A stretch of DNA of 64,000 nt from VMCP01 sp964527775 (GTDB lineage: Bacteria > Bacteroidota > Bacteroidia > NS11-12g > UBA955), in the NCBI GenBank assembly GCA_964527775.1, contig CAZGQS010000012.1, positions 1 through 64,000 on the forward strand, given 5' to 3'. A model generated the notes under the pieces. The model was not told where the DNA came from, ran no database searches, and worked only from the letters and a program-made list of their open reading frames with translations. The stretch's first letter is position 1. Each line of letters starts with the position of its first letter. Of this stretch, positions 7,896 to 17,724 are shown one piece after another. The position numbers and the translations under genes are program-made.

Positions 7896-9338
7896 TTGAA
7901 ATCGTATACCCAAATTTCGGAAATCCGTTCTGCAATAGAATCGGGCTCTACGAGCTGTGTAGAGTTGGTAAAGAATTATTTGTCGGTCATTGAATCGAAA
8001 AAAAATCTCAATGCCTTCTTAGAAGTATGGGATGAAGAAGCTTTATCACGCGCAGCAGAAATAGATTCAAAGATAAAAGCAGGTAATGCTGGACCTCTAG
8101 CGGGAATGGTCATTGCATTAAAAGACAATTTAGCTTACAAAGGACACAAAGTCTCTAATTCTTCTAAGATTCTAGATGGATTCGAGTCTGTATATACTGC
8201 AACTGCTGTTCAGCGATTGTATGATGCTGATGCAATTTTTATTGGAAGAACCAACTGCGATGAATTTGCCATGGGTGCTTCTAATGAGAATTCGGCATTT
8301 GGTCCTGTTCGAAATGCTTTTGATCCTGATAGAGTTCCTGGTGGTTCAAGTGGAGGAAGTGCCGTAGCAGTAGCTGCAGGCATGTGCCACGCCGCGTTGG
8401 GTTCAGATACGGGCGGATCTATCAGACAACCTGCTGCATTCAACGGTATTTTTGGTTTGAAACCCACTTACGGAAGAATCTCCAGATGGGGCTTGCTTGC
8501 TTATGCCTCAAGTTTCGATCAAATAGGTCCCATGACCCATTCTTTGGAAGATTGTGCTTTGCTTACCTCCATCATGAGTGGTTCAGATGGACATGATGCA
8601 AGTATGATTCAAGAGAGCCCAATTTCAGTTTGGACTGGGTCTGACTCGGGACAGGTTGGCTCAGGTTCAAAGTTGCGATTTGCAGTGATGAAACAAGCGG
8701 TTGAGCATGAAGGAATTGACGCAGAAGTGGCTAGTACATTTAAAAATTTATTGATTGAACTTGAAAATGCCGGACATGAAATCACTTATTTTGATTTTCC
8801 ATTGTTAGACCATTTGGTGCCTGCATATTATGTTTTAACTACGGCTGAGGCGAGCAGTAATTTGTCGCGTTATTCTGGCATGATGTACGGTTTTAGGAGT
8901 CAAAACGCCACAGATTTAGAATCTACTTACGTGCTTTCTCGTTCTGAGGGATTTGGACCTGAAGTAAAACGCAGAATCATGTTGGGAACCTTTGTGTTAT
9001 CATCAGATCAATACGATGCGTATTATGAAAAAGCGCAAAAAGTGAGAAGAATCATCCAAAATGAGACTTTGAAAACGTTGGAAACGGCTGATGCCATATT
9101 GATTCCTACTACTTCAACGCCTGCTTTTAAGTTGGGTGAAAAATCAAAAGATCCAGTTTCTATGTACTTGGCTGATTTATTCACTGTACAAGCCAATTTA
9201 GCAGGTAATCCTGCCATTTCTATCCCTATGTTTAAAACGCAAAGCGGTTTACCTATGGGAGTTCAGTTGATGACGAAACCCGGTGAAGACATCAAGTTGT
9301 TTGACCTTTCTTCGGAAGTTTTGAAATACAGCAAATGA
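7896..9338 (+). CDS. gatA: Asp-tRNA(Asn)/Glu-tRNA(Gln) amidotransferase subunit A
   Basis: Amidase subunit of GatCAB, which amidates misacylated Glu-tRNA-Gln (or Asp-tRNA-Asn). The 480-residue protein carries the Ser-cisSer-Lys triad: the lysine in VIALKDN (about 72), the cis-serine in SSGGSA and the nucleophile in GSDTGGSIRQPA. No ATG is available near the N-terminus. The TTG at 7896 gives MKSYTQISEIRSAIESG, which matches the usual GatA N-terminus, so TTG is the likely start. asnS is also present, so GatCAB is more probably needed for tRNA-Gln. The last four bases overlap the next gene (ATGA). Confidence 0.95.
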   Translation: MKSYTQISEIRSAIESGSTSCVELVKNYLSVIESKKNLNAFLEVWDEEALSRAAEIDSKIKAGNAGPLAGMVIALKDNLAYKGHKVSNSSKILDGFESVYTATAVQRLYDADAIFIGRTNCDEFAMGASNENSAFGPVRNAFDPDRVPGGSSGGSAVAVAAGMCHAALGSDTGGSIRQPAAFNGIFGLKPTYGRISRWGLLAYASSFDQIGPMTHSLEDCALLTSIMSGSDGHDASMIQESPISVWTGSDSGQVGSGSKLRFAVMKQAVEHEGIDAEVASTFKNLLIELENAGHEITYFDFPLLDHLVPAYYVLTTAEASSNLSRYSGMMYGFRSQNATDLESTYVLSRSEGFGPEVKRRIMLGTFVLSSDQYDAYYEKAQKVRRIIQNETLKTLETADAILIPTTSTPAFKLGEKSKDPVSMYLADLFTVQANLAGNPAISIPMFKTQSGLPMGVQLMTKPGEDIKLFDLSSEVLKYSK

Positions 9339-10693
9339 CATTTTTGATTAAACGCATTTCACTTTGCTTATTGTTTTTTGGAGGTTCAATTTCATTTGGT
9401 CAATCGACTATTTTGCCATCTTCTTCTACGGCTGAAATTGTTTCGGGATTGCGTGAAATTAAAAAACGTGGTTTATCGGTGAATGTGACTGATACTTCGT
9501 TGATTTCTGAGTGCAAACGGGTATTAGATGGCCGCAATGACTCCACTGATCAAGGTGTTTATAGGTTCATTTATTTCAGAGATTTAATTGAAACTAAAAG
9601 AAGATTGGCAGATTTGCCATGGTATGTGGGCTTTTTACCACTCGCAAATACTGGTGTAAATCCCAATTTCAAAGGAAAAGACGGAAAATCAGGTGTTTGG
9701 CCATTAGGTTATACCATAGGTAAAAAATATGGTTTGATTCAAAACTCCTTGTACGATGAAAGACGAGACGTGGAGAAATCAACCGAAGTAGCGGTAAAGT
9801 ACTTTTTAGATTTAAATAATATTTATAAAGATTGGAACTTGTCTATTATGGCGTTTAATTTAGGCGCGGCAAGGGTAAATCAAGTCATGCATTTCAGAAA
9901 GGCATTGAGTTTTGATTCCATCTTTCCCTATTTTTTGGAAGAAGAAAAAAAGCAATACCATACATTCATAGCTACTATTTATGCGTTTCAAGTTTGGGAA
10001 AAGCAAGGTGTAGCTTTATCGGAGTCAAAATGGATTGCTTACAACCAACTTAAACGAATTGCTTCTTCAAGTTTTGAATTGCCGTTGGGAATGTTGGAAG
10101 AAAAAACGGGAATAAGTGTTGAATTAATTAAAAAATACAATCCAGCCCTTAAGGCAGATGTTATACCTTATTTAGGTACCAAAAATTCTGGAGTCAGACC
10201 ATTGATGTTAAAATTACCAGAATTAGAAGGTGTTATTTTTAAACAGAAGCAAGATTCATTTGCTATATGGGTAGATCAATGGAATCTCAAAATTGCAAAG
10301 GAACGATACGGCGTTCAACCTGTTGGGGTTGGAGCAATCAACAGACATACAGGTGAAGTTCTTAATAGACCTCAAGCCGCAGTTAAACCGCCCATTGAGG
10401 TCGCTGAAAATACTCCTGTTGCAATGGCTGATAGTTCAATATCTAGAGATATATCTGTTTCAAAAGTTTGGGTGTATTACACCATTAAAAGGGGAGATGC
10501 ACTTTATACCTTGTTAGATGTATTTGACTGCACTGAAGATGATATTCGCAGATGGAATAACATAAGAAAATCGCAGTTCATGATTGCTGGTCAGAAGCTC
10601 AGAATGGAAGTAGATTCAAGCAAAAAGACATATTACTCTAAGATCAATACTATGACATTGATTGAGAAAAGAGAGTTATCTAAAAATGATTAA
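9335..10693 (+). CDS. LysM protein with degenerate lytic transglycosylase (SLT) domain
   Basis: A signal peptide (cut near residue 22, SFGQ) precedes an SLT/MltD-like domain at about 95-190. A LysM peptidoglycan-binding domain lies at about 390-440 (YYTIKRGDALYTLLDVF). The family landmarks align well: LPLANTGVNPN for LPxVESxFxP, SGVWPLGYTIGKKYGL for AGLWQFxPxTGxxYGL, DERRDVEKS, and MAFNLGAARV for xAYNAGxxxV. However, asparagine 105 stands where the catalytic glutamate should be, and the Gln of the WQF motif is Pro. It probably binds rather than cuts peptidoglycan, in the periplasm. The gene overlaps gatA by 4 and the next gene by 8 bases. Confidence 0.82.
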   Translation: MTFLIKRISLCLLFFGGSISFGQSTILPSSSTAEIVSGLREIKKRGLSVNVTDTSLISECKRVLDGRNDSTDQGVYRFIYFRDLIETKRRLADLPWYVGFLPLANTGVNPNFKGKDGKSGVWPLGYTIGKKYGLIQNSLYDERRDVEKSTEVAVKYFLDLNNIYKDWNLSIMAFNLGAARVNQVMHFRKALSFDSIFPYFLEEEKKQYHTFIATIYAFQVWEKQGVALSESKWIAYNQLKRIASSSFELPLGMLEEKTGISVELIKKYNPALKADVIPYLGTKNSGVRPLMLKLPELEGVIFKQKQDSFAIWVDQWNLKIAKERYGVQPVGVGAINRHTGEVLNRPQAAVKPPIEVAENTPVAMADSSISRDISVSKVWVYYTIKRGDALYTLLDVFDCTEDDIRRWNNIRKSQFMIAGQKLRMEVDSSKKTYYSKINTMTLIEKRELSKND

Positions 10694-12956
10694 AAAGTCA
10701 GTTTTCTTATTATTCATTTTCTTTTTGGTGGATTTCACCATAGGCTTTTCACAGAATTCATTTAAAACTTTAATTGATGGAGTTCAAATATTTGATATAA
10801 AATCAATTGAAGAAAAAATAAAAATTGATGGTGACCTGTCTGAAGGGGTATGGAAAACCGCGCGATTTACAGGAAACTTTATTCAGCATTACCCGTATGA
10901 CACTAGTTATTCAAGCACAAAAACTGAATATGCTTTGTACAGTGATGATAAATTTATGTATGCCGCTTTCAAGTGTTACCGGCGCAAAGCGAATGAAGGT
11001 TTTGTAGTAAATAACTTAAAGAGGGATTTTTCTGTTTTAACCAATGATGCGGTGATTTTAACCATTTCGCCTTTTTTAGACGGACAGAACGGCTTTTCAT
11101 TTGGTGTGACCCCGCACAATGCTCAGCGCGAAGGTTCTGTAGAAAATGGTGGCGGTTATGGTGTATCAACTGCATGGGATCAGGTTTGGTATTCACAAAC
11201 AAAAATTACAGATTCAGTTTGGTATGCAGAAATGGCCATTCCGTTTTCTAGTATTCGATTTGTTCGAGGTTCTAAACATTGGACCTTCAATGTTTCAAGA
11301 ATAGATTATGTGAATAATGAGATTAGCAGTTTGTTCAGGGTTCCTAGAAATTTCAATATTTCATCTTTGGTATTTGCAGATACCTTGTTATGGGATAAAC
11401 CCATTGAAAAACGCCCATTTAATGGGGTTTTCATACCCTATGTTAGCAATTTAACATCGCAACCAAAAGGCCCTAATTCACCTATAACACAACTTCCGAG
11501 AATTGGATTTGATGCAAAAGTGGGACTTACACCTTCTTTGAATTTAGATGTAACTGTGAATCCAGATTTTGCCCAAGTAGATGTAGACGTTCAGCAGATA
11601 AATTTGACTAGATATAGTTTGTTTTTTCCTGAACGCAGGCAGTTCTTTATTGAGAACAGTGATTTATTTGCCAATTTCGGTTTCAGGCAAATCAGACCCT
11701 TCTTTTCTAGAAGGGTGGGTTTAAGTGATTTTGGACGTAATATTCCCATCACTCAAGGTGTGAGACTTTCAGGAAAATACGGGAATAATGTCCGTTTGGG
11801 TATCATGAACGTAACCACCGCCGATGAAGAAAAATACGGTGGCTTGGTTAAAAACTATTCTGTATTTGCCTTGCAACGCAAAGTTTTCAAGGCCAGCAAT
11901 GTTGGTTTAATTGTAGTGCATGATGAAAAATTGAATCTTTCTAAACGTGATTTCAACACGGTCTTTGGTACGGAATTCAATCTTTTAAGTCCAGATAATA
12001 AATGGAGCGGAAAAGCCTTTGTCCAGAAGTCACATAATCCCGGACTCCCGCTTGCTAAAGGGTATGCTCATGCGACTTATTTAATGTATCGAAGTCTAGA
12101 TTGGATGTTCATGTGGAATCATGAATACGTCAGCAGGCGTTATGAGGCAAGAACTGGATTTGTTCCTAGAATAGATAATTTTGATCCATCCACAGGCAAG
12201 GTAGTAAAGTGGGATTATTGGCGTTTAGAGCCTGAGTTAAAGCGTGTATTTTATCCAAAAAGCAAGACCATCAACAGTGTTTCAGCGTATGTTTACAATA
12301 GTAGCTATTACGATAGTTCATTTGTCCCTACAGAGAGTAATACTACCTTGGTGAGTGAATTGAAGTTCCAGAACACGGCCTATGTTTATGTGACGGGTTA
12401 TTCGTTTTACAGTAGGTTATTTTTACCCTTTGCGCCTGTTTCACTTCCCGGACGGGGATATTTAACTGGCGAACATCAGTGGCAAGGAATCAATATTGCT
12501 TTTTCATCCAATACCAGAAAACCACTTACTTTGAATGGGGAAGTTGATTTTGGTGGATATTATATCCAGGGTAATAAACAAGAATATAGAACAGAACTGA
12601 ATTATAGAGTTCCAGGATTGGGTAGAAAACGAATACCTCGATTATTGGTCACCGCGAGTCTGAGACATATTGATATTGACTTAAAAGACTCTGGGCAGTA
12701 CCAAATAGATTTGATTGGATTTAAGGCAGATTATAGCCTTTCTACGGTGACTTATTTGATTGGATATTGGCAGTACAATGCTCAAAACGGATTCATGAAT
12801 ATGAACCTTCGTTTTCAATGGAGATATAGACCTATGAGTGATTTCTATTTGGTCTATTCACAAAATTGGGACCAAACTACACTGACTCCTCAGAGCCGCG
12901 ACGCTTGGTCCCTTGGGGGAAGAAGTTTGGCTTTTAAAGCGGTTTATTGGTTCTAA
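10686..12956 (+). CDS. CBM9-like / DUF5916 outer-membrane protein
   Basis: A 756-residue exported protein. A signal peptide (MIKKSVFLLFIFFLVDF, cut near FSQ) is followed by a carbohydrate-binding family 9-like domain at about 35-225 (IKIDGDLSEGVWKTA, then YALYSDDKFMYAAFKC). The rest is a long beta-rich region of the DUF5916 type ending in aromatic residues (AFKAVYWF), as in outer-membrane barrels. The function of DUF5916 proteins is not established; binding of an extracellular glycan is plausible. The ATG at 10686 is chosen over 10662 because it begins the signal peptide. It overlaps the LysM gene, suggesting one operon. Confidence 0.84.
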   Translation: MIKKSVFLLFIFFLVDFTIGFSQNSFKTLIDGVQIFDIKSIEEKIKIDGDLSEGVWKTARFTGNFIQHYPYDTSYSSTKTEYALYSDDKFMYAAFKCYRRKANEGFVVNNLKRDFSVLTNDAVILTISPFLDGQNGFSFGVTPHNAQREGSVENGGGYGVSTAWDQVWYSQTKITDSVWYAEMAIPFSSIRFVRGSKHWTFNVSRIDYVNNEISSLFRVPRNFNISSLVFADTLLWDKPIEKRPFNGVFIPYVSNLTSQPKGPNSPITQLPRIGFDAKVGLTPSLNLDVTVNPDFAQVDVDVQQINLTRYSLFFPERRQFFIENSDLFANFGFRQIRPFFSRRVGLSDFGRNIPITQGVRLSGKYGNNVRLGIMNVTTADEEKYGGLVKNYSVFALQRKVFKASNVGLIVVHDEKLNLSKRDFNTVFGTEFNLLSPDNKWSGKAFVQKSHNPGLPLAKGYAHATYLMYRSLDWMFMWNHEYVSRRYEARTGFVPRIDNFDPSTGKVVKWDYWRLEPELKRVFYPKSKTINSVSAYVYNSSYYDSSFVPTESNTTLVSELKFQNTAYVYVTGYSFYSRLFLPFAPVSLPGRGYLTGEHQWQGINIAFSSNTRKPLTLNGEVDFGGYYIQGNKQEYRTELNYRVPGLGRKRIPRLLVTASLRHIDIDLKDSGQYQIDLIGFKADYSLSTVTYLIGYWQYNAQNGFMNMNLRFQWRYRPMSDFYLVYSQNWDQTTLTPQSRDAWSLGGRSLAFKAVYWF

Positions 12957-12959
12957 AGC

Positions 12960-13754
12960 TTAGAATCCATCACCGTCTAACATATTTCCAAGTCCTCCCA
13001 AAATGCTGCCTTCACCTCTTCGGTTTCCGGGTTGAGCATATGAAAGTATTCTACTTGCTAAACGGCTAACTGGTAAACTTTGTAACCACACTTTTCCGGG
13101 TCCACGTAAAACAGCAAAGAAGAGTCCTTCACCGCCAAAAACAGCATTTTTAATGCCTTTTACGAACTGGATGTCGTAGTCAACTCCCCCGGTAAAGGCA
13201 ACAATACAACCGGTATCAACTCTAAGAAATTCACCTGGTTTCAATTCTCGTTCAAGAATATAACCACCGGCGTGTACAAAAGCCATTCCATCGCCTTCTA
13301 ATTTTTGCATGATGAAACCTTCTCCACCAAATAGTCCAGTACCTAATTTACGTTGAAATTCAATGCCTACACTAACGCCTTTGGCTGCGCACAAGAAGGC
13401 ATCTTTCTGACAAATTACTTTATGGCCATAGTGAGACAGATTCATGGGAACAATTTTTCCAGCATATGGGGCCGCAAAAGTTACGTGTTGTTTTCCGTAG
13501 CCATTGTTGGTGAACGCAGTCATGAAAAGACTTTCACCAGTAAGAAGTCGTTTACCGGCGCCTAAGATTTTACCAAACAAACCACCTTGTTCTTGACTAC
13601 CGTCGCCAAAAATGGTTTGCATTTCAATGCCTTCGTCCATGAACATGAAGCTACCAGATTCTGCGATGACGGTCTCTTGAGGATCCAGTTCAATTTCCAC
13701 ACACTGCATTTCTTCTCCGTGCAGTTTGTAATCGATTTCGTGATTCTGTATCAT
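12960..13754 (-). CDS. TIGR00266/AIM24 family protein
   Basis: A 264-residue glycine-rich beta protein of the AIM24-like family. Typical phrases are VIAESGSFMFMD, RLLTGESLFMTAF, LFGGEGFIMQKLEGDG, LRVDTGCIVAF and the final GNRRGEGSILGGLGNML. The family forms a compact double-psi or trefoil-like fold; its role in bacteria is unknown. It is translated directly after the FAH-family gene (TAATG overlap), so the two are probably cotranscribed. The 3' end meets the DUF5916 gene head-on with three bases between stops. Confidence 0.88.
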   Translation of the reverse strand: MIQNHEIDYKLHGEEMQCVEIELDPQETVIAESGSFMFMDEGIEMQTIFGDGSQEQGGLFGKILGAGKRLLTGESLFMTAFTNNGYGKQHVTFAAPYAGKIVPMNLSHYGHKVICQKDAFLCAAKGVSVGIEFQRKLGTGLFGGEGFIMQKLEGDGMAFVHAGGYILERELKPGEFLRVDTGCIVAFTGGVDYDIQFVKGIKNAVFGGEGLFFAVLRGPGKVWLQSLPVSRLASRILSYAQPGNRRGEGSILGGLGNMLDGDGF

Positions 13755-14755
13755 TATTTTTTCAATTTTAGGATTGAGAAGTCGGTATTTTCGGCTTTAA
13801 TGGTATTTTCAAGTCGCCCAAGATTTTCAATTTCCATGATCACAACATCATTGGGTTGAAGCCATTGAACTTGATAGTTAGGGTCGTTGAGAAGTCCGGT
13901 TCCATTGAGTTCCAAGAAACAACCTGTTCCCACGGTACCAGAGCCAATAACATCTCCAGGGAGAATATCAACGCCATAAGCACATCTTTCTACGATTTCG
14001 GCAAATGTCCAGTCCATATCACCCATATTTCCTTCACTTACTTGAACACCATTCACCCAACATTTCATGGAGAGATTATAGTTATTTCCAGTATGGTTGG
14101 GTTTGGGACTAACTTTAAAGGGCTCAAGTTCATCGGGAGTAATCATGAAAGGGCCAATGACTGTGCTAAAGTCTTTTCCTTTAGCTGGACCTAAATTCAA
14201 CAACATCTCTTCCATTTGTAGAGTTCTTGCACTCATATCATTCATAATCATATAACCAGCTATATAATCATCGGCTTCGGAAGCTTTTATATTGCGGCCT
14301 TTCTTTCCTATAACAATGGCAGCCTCTAGTTCAAAATCGAGCTTTTGAAAATGATCTGGCATACAAACAATTTCGCCGGGTCCTTGAATGGCGTTGTGAT
14401 TGGTGAAATAGAAAATGGGATATTGGTCAAATTCTTCAATCATGGGCACTTTTCTATTTCTTCTTGCCGCGGCAACGTGTTGTCTGAATGCATATCCGTC
14501 TCTGCAACTACTGGGTTGAGGCACGGGAGCGAGAATTTCGAGAGTAGAATAGTCTAATGCTTTTTCTGCATGTTTGCCATTAATGATTTCATCGTGGATG
14601 GTTTGACTTTTTGTTTTGTTGGATTCCCAATCTTCCAATATTTCTTTCATGGTTGAGGGAATTTCAGTGTTTATTTGGCTGAGGGGATAGACTTTGTTTT
14701 CTACCAATAAAGCTGCCTGAGCGATGGCTCCGTGGCTGAACGACACAAATTTCAT
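13754..14755 (-). CDS. Fumarylacetoacetate hydrolase family protein
   Basis: A 333-residue FAH-fold enzyme, a family that cleaves C-C bonds in diketo acids or isomerises related compounds using a divalent metal. Conserved FAH features are LDFELEAAIVIGKKGRN, YIAGYMIMNDMSAR, KGKDFSTVIGPF and DVIGSGTVGTGCFLELNG. The length and sequence resemble fumarylacetoacetase or 2-hydroxyhepta-2,4-diene-1,7-dioate isomerase-type proteins. With kynureninase also in the window, a role in aromatic amino acid breakdown is possible but not proven. It is divergent from the RmlD-like gene, with 71 bases between starts. Confidence 0.85.
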   Translation of the reverse strand: MKFVSFSHGAIAQAALLVENKVYPLSQINTEIPSTMKEILEDWESNKTKSQTIHDEIINGKHAEKALDYSTLEILAPVPQPSSCRDGYAFRQHVAAARRNRKVPMIEEFDQYPIFYFTNHNAIQGPGEIVCMPDHFQKLDFELEAAIVIGKKGRNIKASEADDYIAGYMIMNDMSARTLQMEEMLLNLGPAKGKDFSTVIGPFMITPDELEPFKVSPKPNHTGNNYNLSMKCWVNGVQVSEGNMGDMDWTFAEIVERCAYGVDILPGDVIGSGTVGTGCFLELNGTGLLNDPNYQVQWLQPNDVVIMEIENLGRLENTIKAENTDFSILKLKK

Positions 14756-14826
14756 GCTTCAAAAATACAATAATCTCTATCAGACTTGGTTACTCTGCGT
14801 CGAATTCAGAACTTTGAACGATAAAA

Positions 14827-15735
14827 ATGAAAAAGTATAAAATATTGGTAACCGGTAGCAACGGTTTATTGGGTCAGAAATTAACTGATTTATTGATTCA
14901 AGATAATGAGATAGAATTGATTGCAACTGCAAGGGGCCATAACAGACATCCGAAAAGTGGTTCTGACGCAGGATATACCTATATTGAATTGGATATAACA
15001 GATAGTCAATCAGTTGAGATCTTACTGAAAGATGTAAAACCTGACATTGTTATACACACTGCTGCAATGACACAGGTAGATGATTGTGAGTTTGAGAAAG
15101 AACAATGCGTTCGTTTGAATATAGATTGTGTTGAACAATTGGCACGGCTCAGCCAAGAATTAGATTACAGGTTGATTCATTTGAGTACAGACTTCATTTT
15201 CGATGGTACAAAACCCATGTATAAGGAGGAAGATGAAGCAAATCCATTGAGTTATTATGGATGGAGTAAATTGGAGGCTGAGAAAAAAGTACTGTCACTT
15301 GCAAAGAACTATGCCATTTTAAGAACCGTTTTGGTATATGGAAAAGTAGCCGATATGAGCCGATCAAACATTATGCTTTGGTCTTATAACACATTGAAAG
15401 ACAAGAAGAATGCAAAGGTTGTGTATGATCAGTTCAGAACTCCTACATTGGCTGAGGATCTGGCAATGGGTTGTAAACTAGCTGCATTGTCTGATGTAAA
15501 TGGAATCTTCAATATTGCTGGTAAAGATTATTTGAGTATTTATGAGTTAGTGGAAAAAATTGCTGAAATGTATGGATTCGAGATGTCTAACATTGAGAGA
15601 GTATCTAGTACAACTTTAAGCCAGCCAGCTAAGCGTCCACCTATAACAGGATTGGATATTTCAAAAGCCCGAGAAGTATTGGCATATGAGCCTCATTCCT
15701 TGGAAGATGGTATAAGAATTTGTTTGGGTATGTGA
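14827..15735 (+). CDS. SDR-family sugar nucleotide reductase (RmlD-like)
   Basis: A 302-residue extended short-chain dehydrogenase close to dTDP-4-dehydrorhamnose reductase. The NAD(P) motif is VTGSNGLLGQKL (residues 8-19). The catalytic Tyr-Lys pair is YGWSK near 143-147. Other conserved elements are DIVIHTAAMTQVDDCE and STDFIFDGT. Its substrate could be dTDP-4-keto-rhamnose or another keto sugar. The matching dehydratase RfbB is encoded 18 kb away (33279), so the two steps are not in one operon here. Confidence 0.82.
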   Translation: MKKYKILVTGSNGLLGQKLTDLLIQDNEIELIATARGHNRHPKSGSDAGYTYIELDITDSQSVEILLKDVKPDIVIHTAAMTQVDDCEFEKEQCVRLNIDCVEQLARLSQELDYRLIHLSTDFIFDGTKPMYKEEDEANPLSYYGWSKLEAEKKVLSLAKNYAILRTVLVYGKVADMSRSNIMLWSYNTLKDKKNAKVVYDQFRTPTLAEDLAMGCKLAALSDVNGIFNIAGKDYLSIYELVEKIAEMYGFEMSNIERVSSTTLSQPAKRPPITGLDISKAREVLAYEPHSLEDGIRICLGM

Positions 15736-15777
15736 TATATTGTTATCATTATAAGAAAATTAACTTTACTTTGTAGT

Positions 15778-17724
15778 ATGAAATTTTCTAGGCAAACAGC
15801 ACTGACTTTTCTTTCTTTGATTTTAATATTACTAGGAGGTTGCAAAGGCAAAGACAAAACGGAACTTGTTGTGTTATCTGGCGGAACAAAGCCGCTCAAA
15901 GCCAATCAAATTTTTGATTATTTAGATAATAAAAAAGAGAATTATGAGCGGTTAGTTGGAGTTACTCTTTTTGCGAAGGTGACGATGAGAGATACCTCAG
16001 CTTTAGTCAAGAAGGCAGTAAAGCAGTATCGTGCATTGGCAGAAAAAGAAGGAGAGGATAATCTCAAATTGATGGGATATTCAAAATTGTTAGAGTCTGC
16101 TGACAGAAGGCGCAATTTAGTCATTCATGGTGTGACAGATTCTGATATGGAATTAGCTCATACAATCACATCTTTAAATCAACAGGTTTTAAAGATTGGA
16201 GATCAAATAAATGATACTACTATGCGAATATTAGCTATTACTCAGTTGAGCTCCAATTATTTTGCTTTGGGCAAGAACGATAGCGCTGAGATGCTTACCA
16301 AACAAGGATTTGATTTGGCATATAACAGTAGAGATTACGTGCACATACATTTTTTCGGAGTCAATTTAGGATATGTTTTCAATAAGAAATCAATGTATGG
16401 AGCAGCTCAACAGTATTTTGAAACCGCTTTGGAAGCCGCAAAAAAAATTGGTTCCCCACACACTATGGCAGTCAATAATTTGGTGGGTTTACTAGTATCA
16501 GAAAAAAATTATTACGACGCTGAACAACTTTGGAATCAAGAATTTTCAAATAAAGAGTTGAATCCTGATACTTACGAAGATCAAGTTTTGATTATCAATA
16601 AGGCTTACATTCTGCAGAAATTAGGGAAGTATAAAGAAGCTCAGATATGGATAAATAAGATAAAATCTGTGGCCAATTATCCTGATTTACAGATTGATTT
16701 TCACAGAGTAATTTTAAACCAAATGGAGCACCAGAAGTTAAATACCTCTGTCTATTTGGATAGTATTAAATCTATTTGGTTGGTTTACCCACCTGATGGG
16801 ATTAAAAAAATGGATGCATTTATTCAAAATGCATTGCCCGTAAATCCTAATTTAATCACCGAGAAGGATATTAGATTCATTGACAGTTTTGTTGATCAAA
16901 GCAAAGATGATTACTACGATTGGGTTGATATTTTTGAATCCATTAAAGGGGTTAGAGCGCAAAGTAAAGGTGATTTCAATGAAGCAATTGGGCATTTCCG
17001 AAAGGCTCTTGAAATTAAAGAACTAGCCAATATTAAAGATGGAATTAGCAGAAAATCAGATATTACAGAGAAGCTTCACATACGTGAGCAACAAGCAAAA
17101 TTAGAAGAGAGTAATATTTTATTGGAACATGAGAGAACGAGTTATTTGTGGTACAAACTCGTAACAGCCGCCATTATTTTGTTTGGTTTATTTATTATTT
17201 TCATCATTGTGAGAGAGCGCGGAAGATTGAAACTTCAGAACGATTTGGTAGAAAAAGAACTTATTCTAGAGAAGAAATCTGCAGAAGCATTGCAGTTGGA
17301 AAATGAAATCAATGGAAGAGTTTTAGCTTTGTCAAAGTTGGTAATCGCAAAGGCAGACCGAATTAATAAACTCCTAATGGCGTTAAATGAAAATAATTTT
17401 AAAGACCAAATTAGAGAGTTGAAGACGGAGTCTTTGGCCATTCAAAACGCGTTTTCTGAAGCTAAGCCGCAGTTAGCAGATAAATTACTGGAAGACTATT
17501 CTGATATTCAGCAAGATTTTCCTGGGGTTTCAGATCTGAATATGACCGAAAAGAGAATTTTTGTGTTGTCAATTAACGGTTATCATAGTAAAGAAATAGG
17601 AAGTATACTTGGACTTACAGGGCAGTATGTAAATAATGCAAGAACCCGAATTCGAAAGAAATTAGATATAGCAGAGAATTGGAACGAAATTAAAATAAAC
17701 AAGAAAAATCCAAATTTAACATGA
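15778..17724 (+). CDS. Membrane-anchored TPR / LuxR-type HTH regulator
   Basis: A 648-residue one-component regulator of a type common in Bacteroidota. A lipoprotein-like signal with a lipobox (LLGGC, Cys22) is followed by a helical TPR region to about residue 440. A single membrane helix follows at about 458-478 (LVTAAIILFGLFIIFIIV). Next come a coiled coil to about 530 and a LuxR/GerE-type helix-turn-helix at about 585-640 (MTEKRIFVLSINGYHSKEIG). A periplasmic sensing part linked to a cytoplasmic DNA-binding part is inferred. The gene overlaps era by four bases (ATGA), an unusual operon partner. Confidence 0.83.
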   Translation: MKFSRQTALTFLSLILILLGGCKGKDKTELVVLSGGTKPLKANQIFDYLDNKKENYERLVGVTLFAKVTMRDTSALVKKAVKQYRALAEKEGEDNLKLMGYSKLLESADRRRNLVIHGVTDSDMELAHTITSLNQQVLKIGDQINDTTMRILAITQLSSNYFALGKNDSAEMLTKQGFDLAYNSRDYVHIHFFGVNLGYVFNKKSMYGAAQQYFETALEAAKKIGSPHTMAVNNLVGLLVSEKNYYDAEQLWNQEFSNKELNPDTYEDQVLIINKAYILQKLGKYKEAQIWINKIKSVANYPDLQIDFHRVILNQMEHQKLNTSVYLDSIKSIWLVYPPDGIKKMDAFIQNALPVNPNLITEKDIRFIDSFVDQSKDDYYDWVDIFESIKGVRAQSKGDFNEAIGHFRKALEIKELANIKDGISRKSDITEKLHIREQQAKLEESNILLEHERTSYLWYKLVTAAIILFGLFIIFIIVRERGRLKLQNDLVEKELILEKKSAEALQLENEINGRVLALSKLVIAKADRINKLLMALNENNFKDQIRELKTESLAIQNAFSEAKPQLADKLLEDYSDIQQDFPGVSDLNMTEKRIFVLSINGYHSKEIGSILGLTGQYVNNARTRIRKKLDIAENWNEIKINKKNPNLT

